DNA of 64,000 bases from CAYSPG01 sp964432885 (lineage in GTDB: Bacteria; Bacteroidota; Bacteroidia; AKYH767-A; OLB10): the NCBI GenBank assembly GCA_964432885.1, contig CAYSPG010000019.1, forward strand, positions 4,939 to 68,938, given 5' to 3'. The number at the start of each line of letters is the position of its first letter. Position 1 is the first letter of the stretch. Positions 23,699 to 32,199 of this stretch are shown piece by piece. Below the pieces are notes generated by a model. The model saw only the letters and a program-made list of their open reading frames with translations. It searched no databases and was not told the origin of the DNA. A program made the position numbers and the translations under genes.

Positions 23699-24175
23699 AG
23701 GATTTAGAGATTAGGATTTAGGGGGGTGCTCATTTTCTATTTTCAATTCAAGAGAGTTAATTAATGCTTTCAGCATTTTTGTCTCTTCAGTTATTAGTAA
23801 AATCAATAATTCGGATTCTTCAACCGAAATAAATTCTAAAGCAATAGCAAGAACTATTGCCGAATCGGTTTCTTGCAAAGAACCTAGTGCGTTATAAAGA
23901 AAATTAACGTAACTGCGGGTAGTGTTCCTGCCATAGCCTTCGGCAATATTCAATGAAATGGAATTGGATGCTTTTCGTGTTTGAGTAGTTAAGCCAAACA
24001 TTTCATTCTGTGGAAATTTTTTTGTGAGCTTATAAATTGCAACCGAAATATCAATTGCTTTTTGCCACACAAGTAAATCTTTAAATGAATTAAGTTTTGC
24101 CATTGTTGTTTTTTAAAAACTAAATCCTAACCCCTTCCCTCCTGCCCTAAATCCTAACCTCTCAATCCTAAATCC
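23699..24175. mobile_element. Candidate IVP cassette bounded by inverted AGGATTTAGG repeats
   Basis: The low side carries AGGATTTAGAGATTAGGAT-type text (23699-23723); the high side carries three copies of the complement CCTAAATCC / AATCCTAA (24121-24175). The best pair is 13 bp perfect, TTAGGATTTAGGG against CCCTAAATCCTAA. The helical-bundle gene fills the inside. The form recalls rRNA intervening sequences, whose complementary ends fold together around the same gene. No target duplication is evident, so mobility is an inference. Confidence 0.5.
23711..24103 (-). CDS. Four-helix-bundle protein, 23S rRNA intervening-sequence (IVP) family
   Basis: A 130-residue all-helical protein: LLVWQKAIDISVAIYKLTKK, FGLTTQTRKASNSISLNIAEGYGR, NFLYNALGSLQETDS, the standard text of the family first found in rRNA intervening sequences. 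Here it stands between protein genes, not in an rRNA. Repeats of TTAGGATTTAGGG lie at its 3' end (23711-23723, overlapping its stop) and, inverted, beyond its 5' end (24145-24157). Its function is unknown; similarity to the Avd accessory protein of diversity-generating retroelements suggests nucleic-acid binding, but no reverse transcriptase is near. Confidence 0.88.
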   Translation of the reverse strand: MAKLNSFKDLLVWQKAIDISVAIYKLTKKFPQNEMFGLTTQTRKASNSISLNIAEGYGRNTTRSYVNFLYNALGSLQETDSAIVLAIALEFISVEESELLILLITEETKMLKALINSLELKIENEHPPKS

Positions 24176-24276
24176 TTATTTCGGGTGCAAACATAAACTA
24201 AAACACAGGGGGTAGTCAACAAAAAGTAAGTTTTTTTTAACAATAGCGCAAAAAAAACAGGGGGTAAACCTAAAAA

Positions 24277-24546
24277 TCAGTCAATTTTTTGGTCAAGGGG
24301 GGTATTTTGTAATGGGGTGGGCGGTACTTTTTCCTTTTTTTCTTCAACAGGGGGTGTTTTCATGCTGTTTTCCAGCTCACGCTGAACTCCGCCCATTGCA
24401 TCTTTAAATTCACGGCTTGCCCTGCCAAGGCCTCTTGCCAAATCAGGAATTTTTTTTGACCCAAAGAAAAAAAGGATAAACACCATGATTAAAAGCAATT
24501 CGCCTCCACCAAGGTTATCTAAAAACAAAACAACTGAAAGCATCAT
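24277..24546 (-). CDS. tatA: Sec-independent translocase subunit TatA/E
   Basis: A protein of 89 residues with one N-terminal membrane helix (ELLLIMVFILFFFGSKKIP), the hinge FGSKKIPDLARGLGRA and an amphipathic helix (SREFKDAMGGVQREL), then a charged, Pro-rich tail. This is the TatA/TatE pore subunit that exports folded proteins. TatC is not in the window. porZ lies 73 bp downstream-side (24619) on the same strand and may be co-transcribed. Confidence 0.9.
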   Translation of the reverse strand: MMLSVVLFLDNLGGGELLLIMVFILFFFGSKKIPDLARGLGRASREFKDAMGGVQRELENSMKTPPVEEKKEKVPPTPLQNTPLDQKID

Positions 24547-24618
24547 TAATTTTTTTACGAAAGTACAGTATAGTTTGTAACTATTTTACCTTAGGTGTAA
24601 CCAATAACTCAAGTAAAT

Positions 24619-26943
24619 TTAATTTACAAGCAACAATTTGGTTATGCAGGTATTATCTCCGTTATCATCGGTTGCAAACACCAGATATACACCCGTGCTG
24701 GCACGCTTGCCTTCAAAATTATTACCATCCCAAATTGCAATGCCGCCATTGGCCTTTGTTTGGTAAACAATGTTACCCGCAACATCGGTAATTTTTACAT
24801 TTCCGTTAGAGGTAACCCCTCGTATGGCTATGGGACCATGGTAGGTTTCTTTAACCGGATTGGGAAACACTTTTACATCATTACATGCTTCCTCTCCATC
24901 GGTGGCATCGCTTACATACGAAACAATGCCACGGTCGGTAGCAAAAAACACTTCGCCTGTAACAGGGTCAATGGCAATGGCATTAATGCGGTCTGACAGT
25001 AAGGGGCTGTTATCGGTATTAAAGTTGCGGATAAGTTGTGTGCCGTCAGCCGAAAGCAAAAACACACCTCCACCCTGTGTGCCAAACCATTTTCGGTTTG
25101 CACCATCAATGGCAATGGCCGATACAATTTCAGAAGCAAGCAGGTATTGGGTAACACCATCAATGGTAATTAAAATTTGCTGCGCGTCAGAGTTGCTTCC
25201 ATTAAGCACACCTGTGGGCGAATAAATAACAGCCACACCGCTGGCAGTACCCACCCAAATCTGCCCTTCTTTATCTTCGGCAATACAGCGCACATCTACA
25301 TTGGGCAAACTTCCTTTTCCTGATTCGGATGTAAGCATGGCTCCTTTATTTTTTTCAGGATCAAAAACAGCAAGACCCGAACCAAGCATTACCATCCATA
25401 ACTGTCCGTATGAATCGGCAAGCATATCGCCATAAAAAAAGTTTACATTATTAGGAATAAAGCTTGCTGCCGAGTACGATTGCCACGTGCCGTCAGACTT
25501 AAGACACACAAACGGTGAATAGCTGCCTGAGTTGGCCATCCATAAATTTCCAGAGCCATCGTAACTGAGTCCGCCCACTTTTGTTTGACCCAGATTACCA
25601 AGCGCTGGTTGCAGGCTGCTGTTGGTGGCATTGTAAAAATTTACAGCTTCACCATTCTTAAATTCAAACAAGCCATTTACACGCGAGCCGGCAAAAACAT
25701 GCGTGGCATCGTTGGGGTCGGTAATAATAGATTGAGCATCCTGAAGTTTTGTTAAGTCAACCGTACTTTGCAAAAGTGTGTTTTTGTTAAAAGTTTTCCA
25801 TTCACCATTTTTTAGTTCAGAATATCCATCCGATGAGTAGTCGTCAAGCCATCGGTTAACACTGTGTGTTACCAGCAAACTGATTCCGTTATGATAAAGG
25901 GAACTTGCCGTGCCGTATAGTGGTCCGGATGGAACAATAAATTCAATACTGTTATCACTTACATATTTTACAAGACCGTTGTTTTTATCGGCAATCCATA
26001 ACAGGTTGTTATCGGCAATCACATCATACATATCTGTATTGGTATAGTTTGCAGAGCCAAGCACTGTGCGCATATTGTTTTGCAAATTGCCATCCCACTC
26101 CTGAACACTGTATGAGTTTACAATATAAAAGTTTGAGTTATTGGTTTTAATGGTTCGTGAAACATAACCCCCGTTTAAGTTTTTTATAAATGATGTGGTA
26201 GCAGCATCAAAAACCGACAGCGTGTCTTTTTGAGATGATGTACCGTAATCATATGCAAAAGTTGCAACCAGCATGCCTGATATGCAATGCAACTGAGATA
26301 TTGCCATTGTTGATGAACTTTCGGGACATACATTTGTCCACTCTGCAAAGTTGTTAAGGTACGGGTTGCTTAACTCGCCACGTAAAATTCCGGCATCGGT
26401 ACTTGCAAACAAACGTGTGCCGTCAGTGGCGGTGGCATACACTTTTGTTTCATTGCCTGTGGTGCCTATTACATAGGTATCTTTAATTTCGGCTTTTACC
26501 AAATCAAGAGCCACCACCCCAAACCCGGTGGCCAGATAAGCAAACTTATCGTGAAATGTTATTCCGTAAATGGTTTTATCACCCGTAGTTGTTCTGCGTT
26601 TTATATCCCCTACGTTAATTATTTTGTCTCCGGCAATCAAATCAATGTTTGAGTTGGAGTAGCATATTACAATTACATTTTGCTGGCTGCTATAATCCAT
26701 CACACGTATGCCCACATCACTAAGTCCGTTTATTTTTGAAAGGCGTTCAATACTATTATCGGCTTTGTTTATATAAAAAACCGACTGCTCAGTAGCGCAA
26801 TAAATGCGTTGTTGGGTATTTACCACTTGTTTGGCCTGCAGGTATGGTAACAATTCGCGCCAGCGACCCAGTGGCAGATTTTGTGAATGGGTTTGGGCAA
26901 ATGCAATTATAAAAAGCGCAGTGGCAATTAACTTATTAGGCAT
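24619..26943 (-). CDS. porZ: PorZ, T9SS attachment-complex beta-propeller protein
   Basis: PorZ is part of the cell-surface PorU-V-Q-Z complex that cuts the sorting domain from T9SS cargo and attaches it to lipopolysaccharide. The 774-residue protein has a signal peptide (LIATALFIIAFAQTHSQ), the family's opening LGRWRELLPYLQAKQVV, two-component-type propeller repeats (IRVMDYSSQQNVIVICY, GQIWVGTASGVAVIYS) and its own type A sorting domain (VKVFPNPVKETYHGPIAI ... STGVYLVFATDDNG). It is the main secretion-machine gene in this window and would serve the many cargo genes nearby. recG diverges 221 bp upstream. Confidence 0.85.
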   Translation of the reverse strand: MPNKLIATALFIIAFAQTHSQNLPLGRWRELLPYLQAKQVVNTQQRIYCATEQSVFYINKADNSIERLSKINGLSDVGIRVMDYSSQQNVIVICYSNSNIDLIAGDKIINVGDIKRRTTTGDKTIYGITFHDKFAYLATGFGVVALDLVKAEIKDTYVIGTTGNETKVYATATDGTRLFASTDAGILRGELSNPYLNNFAEWTNVCPESSSTMAISQLHCISGMLVATFAYDYGTSSQKDTLSVFDAATTSFIKNLNGGYVSRTIKTNNSNFYIVNSYSVQEWDGNLQNNMRTVLGSANYTNTDMYDVIADNNLLWIADKNNGLVKYVSDNSIEFIVPSGPLYGTASSLYHNGISLLVTHSVNRWLDDYSSDGYSELKNGEWKTFNKNTLLQSTVDLTKLQDAQSIITDPNDATHVFAGSRVNGLFEFKNGEAVNFYNATNSSLQPALGNLGQTKVGGLSYDGSGNLWMANSGSYSPFVCLKSDGTWQSYSAASFIPNNVNFFYGDMLADSYGQLWMVMLGSGLAVFDPEKNKGAMLTSESGKGSLPNVDVRCIAEDKEGQIWVGTASGVAVIYSPTGVLNGSNSDAQQILITIDGVTQYLLASEIVSAIAIDGANRKWFGTQGGGVFLLSADGTQLIRNFNTDNSPLLSDRINAIAIDPVTGEVFFATDRGIVSYVSDATDGEEACNDVKVFPNPVKETYHGPIAIRGVTSNGNVKITDVAGNIVYQTKANGGIAIWDGNNFEGKRASTGVYLVFATDDNGDNTCITKLLLVN

Positions 26944-27020
26944 AGCTTATAGATTGATTACAGTAATAACTCTCTTTTGAAAAAAATATTTTATCCGATG
27001 ACTTGGTTGCGTGCAAAAAA

Positions 27021-27028
27021 TACTTTTG
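27021..27028 (+). promoter_or_regulatory. -7 box candidate (TACTTTTG) in the porZ-recG divergent region
   Basis: TACTTTTG fits TAnnTTTG and lies 137 bp before the recG ATG. TTGG at 27004 is only 13-15 bp upstream, shorter than usual. Nothing else is recognised in this 221-bp region. Confidence 0.3.
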
Positions 27029-27164
27029 TGGTAAGAAACAGTTTAAATTTATGTACCCGTTTTTATTCATGCAAATGTATAATTAGTTATGGGTTATTAA
27101 TTTTAAAATGACATTTAATTACAAATCCAACACCTAATTTAGAACCTCCATTTTTTTATATTTA

Positions 27165-29267
27165 ATGCTGCACAGTTTTTTTCAAAACCCAATTGAATAC
27201 ACTAAAGGTGTGGGGCCACAGCGTGCCGAAGTTTTAAAAAAAGAACTTGGCATTTTTACCACCGGTGATTTGCTGTTTCATTTTCCGTACCGGTATGTTG
27301 ACCGTTCGCGGTTTTATAAAATAAACGAGCTTACCGAAGACATGCAATATGTGCAGTTGCGCGGAAAAATTATTTCGGTAAAGAGTTTTGGAAACAAACG
27401 TGCTACCCGCATTACCGCTGTGTTTAAAGACGAAAGCGGAATGATGGATTTGGTATGGTTTCAGGGTATTACGTGGGTGCGCGATACCATAAAAGCTGGA
27501 GTGGATTATGTAGTTTTTGGAAAGCCTACCGTGTTTAACAACAGGCTAAACATTGTGCATCCCGAAATAGAAACATTTGAAAAATTTGATGCACAAACAA
27601 TGGGAAGTTTTCAACCTGTGTACAGCACCACAGAAAAATGCAAAACAAAAGGATTGGATAGCAAGGGCATTATGCGGCTGGTGCGCGGTGTATTAAACAT
27701 TTTACCCGGTGAAATAAGCGAAACTTTGCCACACCATTTTTTTCAAACGCTTAAACTGATGCCTTTGCATGAGGCATTGCAGCAAATACATTTTCCGGCT
27801 GAAAACAATGCATTAAAAAACGCAACCTTTCGTTTTAAGTTTGAAGAGTTGTTTTACATACAACTTAAGTTGCTGCTTACAAAACAATCGAGATTTGAAA
27901 AATACAAGGGCAAAACCTTTGAACATGTTGGCGATTTATTTAACCAGTTTTATAAAAACAATTTGCCATTTGAGCTTACGCATTCACAAAAACGTGTTAT
28001 TAAGGAAATAAGACACGATACCAACAGCGGTAAACAAATGAACAGGCTTTTGCAGGGTGATGTTGGCAGCGGAAAAACAATTGTGGCTTTGCTAAGCATG
28101 TTGCTTGCATTAGATAACGGCTGCCAGGCCTGCCTTATGGCTCCTACCGAAATTTTAGCTCAGCAGCATTTTGCGTCTGTTACTGAGTTGCTAAAAGGAA
28201 TGCCGGTTTCTGTTAAATTGCTCACCGGCTCAACAAAAAGTGCCGAACGAAAAAATATTTTACACTTCTTAAATAACGGAAGCATTCAAATTTTAATTGG
28301 TACTCATGCTTTGATTGAAGATAAAGTTGAGTTTAACAATTTAGGGTTGGTGGTTATTGATGAGCAACACCGCTTTGGGGTTGAACAGCGTGCACGCCTG
28401 TGGATGAAAAACAATCCGCCACATGTTTTGGTAATGACGGCCACACCCATTCCGCGCACGCTTGCGATGACTTTGTATGGCGACTTAGATGTTTCGGTAA
28501 TTGATGAGATGCCTCCGGGAAGAAAACCAATAAAAACACTTCATTATTTTGAAAGTGCCCGCTTGCGGATTTTTGGTTTTATGAAAGAACAGATAAAGGA
28601 AGGAAGACAAGTTTATGTGGTGTATCCTTTGATTGATGAATCGGAGAAGCTTGACTTTAATAATCTGATGACAGGATACGATGCCATTGTTCGCGAATTT
28701 CCTTTGCCTCAATATCACGTAAGCATAGTGCATGGCCGTCTTAAACCGCATGCTAAAGATTATGAAATGCAGCAGTTTGTAAATGGTAACACCAATATTA
28801 TGGTTGCTACAACCGTGATTGAAGTGGGCGTAAATGTTCCCAATGCAAGTGTAATGGTTATTGAAAGTGCCGAGCGTTTTGGGTTATCACAGCTACACCA
28901 GCTACGCGGCAGGGTTGGCCGGGGGGCTAATCAGTCGTACTGTATTTTGCTTACAGGCGATAAAATTGGCGCAGTTGCGCGAGAGCGGATGAAAACCATG
29001 GTAAGCACCAACGATGGTTTTGTAATTGCTGAAACCGATTTGCGCCTGCGTGGCCCCGGTGATATTACCGGAACCCAACAAAGCGGATTGCTCGATTTAA
29101 AAATTGCCGACATTGCCAAAGACCATCCCATCCTTGAACTTGCACGCAAGGCGGCCATTGAGTTGCTGAGTAACGACTCTCGCTTGCAAAATTCTGAAAA
29201 CAGGATTTGTGTTGAGGTTTTAAATTCGCACTTGCAGGAGCACAAAAACTGGAGCAGGGTGAGTTAA
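27165..29267 (+). CDS. recG: ATP-dependent DNA helicase RecG
   Basis: RecG remodels stalled replication forks and branch-migrates Holliday junctions. At 700 residues it has the N-terminal wedge/OB region (GVGPQRAEVLKKELGIFTTGDL, FHFPYRYVDRS) and the helicase motifs: LLQGDVGSGKTIVALLSML (Walker A), VVIDEQHRFGVEQR (motif II), MTATPIPRTLAMT (III), ATTVIEVGVNVPNASVMVI and QLHQLRGRVGRG (VI). All are intact. It is followed after 18 bp by the flavin reductase gene, likely in one transcript. Confidence 0.97.
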   Translation: MLHSFFQNPIEYTKGVGPQRAEVLKKELGIFTTGDLLFHFPYRYVDRSRFYKINELTEDMQYVQLRGKIISVKSFGNKRATRITAVFKDESGMMDLVWFQGITWVRDTIKAGVDYVVFGKPTVFNNRLNIVHPEIETFEKFDAQTMGSFQPVYSTTEKCKTKGLDSKGIMRLVRGVLNILPGEISETLPHHFFQTLKLMPLHEALQQIHFPAENNALKNATFRFKFEELFYIQLKLLLTKQSRFEKYKGKTFEHVGDLFNQFYKNNLPFELTHSQKRVIKEIRHDTNSGKQMNRLLQGDVGSGKTIVALLSMLLALDNGCQACLMAPTEILAQQHFASVTELLKGMPVSVKLLTGSTKSAERKNILHFLNNGSIQILIGTHALIEDKVEFNNLGLVVIDEQHRFGVEQRARLWMKNNPPHVLVMTATPIPRTLAMTLYGDLDVSVIDEMPPGRKPIKTLHYFESARLRIFGFMKEQIKEGRQVYVVYPLIDESEKLDFNNLMTGYDAIVREFPLPQYHVSIVHGRLKPHAKDYEMQQFVNGNTNIMVATTVIEVGVNVPNASVMVIESAERFGLSQLHQLRGRVGRGANQSYCILLTGDKIGAVARERMKTMVSTNDGFVIAETDLRLRGPGDITGTQQSGLLDLKIADIAKDHPILELARKAAIELLSNDSRLQNSENRICVEVLNSHLQEHKNWSRVS

Positions 29268-29285
29268 GGGTATGACAATCTAATT

Positions 29286-30440
29286 ATGTTAATGCAAACT
29301 TTTGATATAATAGTTTCGGGTGCTGGGCCTGCGGGTGCGGCATGTGTGCTTGCGCTGCAACACGCGGGGTTAAAAGTGGCCTGGGTTGATAAAAGCAATT
29401 TTCCGCGTGATAAAGTTTGTGGCGATGCCATACCATCAACCGTGCAACGGGTGCTGCATAAAATTAATCCTAAACTTAAAGAAAACTTTATCAACCGTTT
29501 TGATAAAAAATTTACGGTAGATGGCTGCCGTTTAATAGCTCCTGATTTTTCACATTTTGATTTAACATTTGTAAACAAAGGCCATGCGGCCAAGCGAATT
29601 GATTTTGACAATTACTTGTTTGCCCTTGCATGCGAAAAGAATAAGAATGTAAAAACGTTTACCGGCAGTGGTATTGAAAAACTAACTGTAAGCAGCGATG
29701 CCGTTACCGCTACTTTAAAAAACGGGGAAAACCTGTGTGCAAAAATTGTTATTGGTTGTGATGGCGCACACTCCGTGGTGGCTAAGCAACTTGCACAGGC
29801 ATCAACGGATAAAAAAAATTACATAGCGGCTGTGCGTGCGTACTACCATAACATTGCGGGGCTTGAGCATAATATGCTGGAGATACATTTTATTAAAGAA
29901 TATATGCCGGGCTATTTCTGGATTTTTCCGTTAAACAACAATACAGCCAACGTTGGCTTTGGTATGGTAAGCAAGTATGTTTCAAAACATAAAATTGATT
30001 TGCGAAAAAGCCTGACGGAAATTATACAGCAGATAAAACCCATACGCGAGCGATTTGGTAATGCAACTGCCGTAAATGAAATTGCAGGCTTTGGATTGCC
30101 CTGTGGCGGAAAACGAAATAAAATTTCGGGCAACAGGTTTTTGTTATGTGGCGATGCGGCATCACTTATCAATCCGGCCACGGGCGAGGGCATAGGCAAT
30201 GCCATGCTAAGCGGGCAGCTTGCCGCTCAACATACCTTAAAATGTTTTGATAAAAATAATTTTGAAGCATCATTTAATAAAAGCTATGACAATGCCGTTT
30301 ACAAAAAATTGCTGCCTGATTTACGCATTCAAAAACTGTTGCAAACCATTGCCGGAGAGCGTGACTGGCTTATTAATTTTGCAATGAAGCAGGTAAAGAA
30401 ACATGAGTTTATACGCGAGCGTGTAAGGAAGTTTTTTTAA
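29286..30440 (+). CDS. FAD-dependent oxidoreductase, geranylgeranyl reductase-like
   Basis: A flavoprotein of 384 residues with an FAD dinucleotide fold at the N-terminus (DIIVSGAGPAGAACVLAL), the family's FPRDKVCGDAIPS, and the second FAD contact LLCGDAASLINPATGEGIG near residue 290. Proteins of this group reduce isoprenoid chains or hydroxylate aromatic rings; the substrate here is not evident. Downstream of recG by 18 bp. A role in quinone or isoprenoid lipid modification is possible. Confidence 0.82.
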   Translation: MLMQTFDIIVSGAGPAGAACVLALQHAGLKVAWVDKSNFPRDKVCGDAIPSTVQRVLHKINPKLKENFINRFDKKFTVDGCRLIAPDFSHFDLTFVNKGHAAKRIDFDNYLFALACEKNKNVKTFTGSGIEKLTVSSDAVTATLKNGENLCAKIVIGCDGAHSVVAKQLAQASTDKKNYIAAVRAYYHNIAGLEHNMLEIHFIKEYMPGYFWIFPLNNNTANVGFGMVSKYVSKHKIDLRKSLTEIIQQIKPIRERFGNATAVNEIAGFGLPCGGKRNKISGNRFLLCGDAASLINPATGEGIGNAMLSGQLAAQHTLKCFDKNNFEASFNKSYDNAVYKKLLPDLRIQKLLQTIAGERDWLINFAMKQVKKHEFIRERVRKFF

Positions 30441-30509
30441 GCAGGAAGTTTTTTACACCAATTTGTTTAAAATGTTTTGCTGTTTTAAGCTGCAATAATT
30501 TATTTCAGA

Positions 30510-30517
30510 TATTTTTG
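30510..30517 (+). promoter_or_regulatory. -7 box candidate (TATTTTTG)
   Basis: TATTTTTG matches TAnnTTTG and lies 39 bp before the ATG at 30557, a normal leader length. A -33 box at good spacing is not clear. Confidence 0.35.
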
Positions 30518-30556
30518 CATCCATAAATTAAAACCAAAATTTAAAATCATTATACA

Positions 30557-31174
30557 ATGAAAAGCAGAATTAAATTATCGGTGATTGCTTTAGCGGCAAC
30601 ATTATTTACAACCAGCATTCATGCATTGGCACAGGATGCCCCGTTTGTTAAAGGTTCAAAAACAGTTGGCATTTCTGCCGGTGTTCCTCGCACTTATGGA
30701 TATTATAACTATGGTTACGGTGGCAGTTTTGTAAATCTACCTGCCATTGCACTTAACTATGACCAGGGTTTTTTTGAAGACATTGGCCCAGGTAATATTG
30801 GCATTGGCGGGTTAATTGGATTTCAGTCATCATATTACAATTACAATTACAGCTACTATGGAGTAGGCAATAGAGATTACCGAGTTACATATACCAATTT
30901 TATAATCGGTGTAAGAGGAACTTATCATCTAACATTGTTAAAAGATAAAAACAACAAGTTTGATCCGTATGCAGGTATTTTTGCCGGAATAAGAATTTTT
31001 AAATATAAAGACAACGATCCTTATAGCACATACGATTACAACTATAACACTGCCTATCCGGTTACAGGCGCATTTATTGGTGCGAAATATAATTTTTCGA
31101 AAGCAGTAGGTGTATTTGGCGAGGTGGGTTATGATATATCATTTGCCCGCATTGGCCTTAACTTTAATTTCTGA
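30557..31174 (+). CDS. Outer-membrane beta-barrel protein
   Basis: A 205-residue protein with a signal peptide (LSVIALAATLFTTSIHALAQ), then aromatic- and Gly/Tyr-rich alternating strands (YGYYNYGYGGSFVNLP, NIGIGGLIGFQSSYYNYNYS) and a C-terminal strand ending in Phe (YDISFARIGLNFNF), typical of a small outer-membrane barrel. No exact family is recognised. It is monocistronic, with its own promoter candidate and a shared terminator hairpin downstream. Confidence 0.8.
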   Translation: MKSRIKLSVIALAATLFTTSIHALAQDAPFVKGSKTVGISAGVPRTYGYYNYGYGGSFVNLPAIALNYDQGFFEDIGPGNIGIGGLIGFQSSYYNYNYSYYGVGNRDYRVTYTNFIIGVRGTYHLTLLKDKNNKFDPYAGIFAGIRIFKYKDNDPYSTYDYNYNTAYPVTGAFIGAKYNFSKAVGVFGEVGYDISFARIGLNFNF

Positions 31175-31186
31175 TAAATTGTTTTT

Positions 31187-31223
31187 GAGGTCTTATCTTA
31201 AATACAATTTAAGCTAAGGCCTT
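31187..31223. terminator. Convergent-gene hairpin
   Basis: GAGGTCTTATCTTAAAT pairs with ATTTAAGCTAAGGCCTT around ACA (14 of 17 positions). It lies between two converging genes and includes the stop codon of the minus-strand gene at 31214. No strong T-run follows. Confidence 0.45.
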
Positions 31224-32128
31224 GCAGTACGGGCAGCATACGAATCAAAAATTTGGTAGCCCGTAATTTTAATATTGTTTTTTCCGGCAAACGAACTTGC
31301 ATTGTGCCCGCTTACGATAGTAGCATAGGCATCGTTAAATGTGTGTGATAAAAAATAGTTATACGAAAATGACGGGCTTGCCGAAAAAATTACAATAATC
31401 TCGGCTGTTTTATTTAACGCCTTTGCCGCACGACCAATATAATCGAGCCGGTTTTGAAGATAACCAAAATTGGGAGTAGTTACATAATCATGAACTAAAA
31501 TACGGTTTGAATATTGCAGCAGTGCCGATGCCATTAAACTGTCCTGCCCTGTTGGGTTTTTAAACCAGCCGATGTAAGTTTCTGTTTTTACTTTTGGTGT
31601 TTGTGCATTGCCCCATAATTGAATGGCTGATAAATTATTACAGTAATCATTAAAAGTGCAGGCGTTGTTCCACCATTCACGTTCCAGCTGCATATAGTTA
31701 AATCGCTCGGTTGTATCAGTGCGGCTGCTATTGTATGCCGAAGTTTGTCCGGTAACATTAGCAGAGTTACCACGCACAGCCGAAATTTGTTTAATTCCAT
31801 ACTGGTTTTTTGCCCGTTTAATAAATGCGGCAAGCACACTATAATTTAAGCTGCTGCTTAATATACTACCCAGTCCATACAGCGAAAGCGCATTAATATT
31901 TTTTGCAAAGCACCAGTTAAGTAATGAATCTTCGCGCTGTGTGTTGCCGCAAATGTTTTCAAAATCGCTTATATACATTCCTCTGTATACCGGGCTTGTT
32001 ACAATTTTTTGATTTGAAAAGGAATTTGCTTTTTCTCCTTCAAATTCTGCTTTGCTAACAGGATATTCTTTTTTGCATCCTGCAAAAAGAAAAACGAAAA
32101 CCAGTGTACCTGCTAAATAAAATTTCAT
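31214..32128 (-). CDS. Lipoprotein of unknown function, barrel-hydrolase-like
   Basis: The protein (304 residues) has a lipoprotein signal (LVFVFLFAGCKKE, lipid on Cys18). The mature part begins RGMYISDFENICGNTQ and has INALSLYGLG, IKQISAVRG, YIGWFKN and ILVHDYV, a spacing of beta strands and helices that resembles a TIM-barrel glycosidase-like fold. I can name no family. No catalytic pair can be assigned. It converges with the barrel gene at 30557 and diverges from the propeller gene at 32200. Confidence 0.6.
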   Translation of the reverse strand: MKFYLAGTLVFVFLFAGCKKEYPVSKAEFEGEKANSFSNQKIVTSPVYRGMYISDFENICGNTQREDSLLNWCFAKNINALSLYGLGSILSSSLNYSVLAAFIKRAKNQYGIKQISAVRGNSANVTGQTSAYNSSRTDTTERFNYMQLEREWWNNACTFNDYCNNLSAIQLWGNAQTPKVKTETYIGWFKNPTGQDSLMASALLQYSNRILVHDYVTTPNFGYLQNRLDYIGRAAKALNKTAEIIVIFSASPSFSYNYFLSHTFNDAYATIVSGHNASSFAGKNNIKITGYQIFDSYAARTARP

Positions 32129-32199
32129 GTTTGTGCCAAAAAAATTCGCACTAAAAGTAGAACCTAAACCGAAAAAGACATTAGCAAATTATAAACAGC

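Noticed and set aside
23711..24103. Diversity-generating retroelement suggested by an Avd-like helical-bundle protein
   Set aside because: There is no reverse transcriptase gene, template repeat or variable repeat nearby.
24116..24180. Repeated AATCCTAA units resembling telomere-like or CRISPR-like repeats
   Set aside because: Spacing is irregular, there are no spacers, and the units are matched by inverted copies on the other side of the IVP gene.
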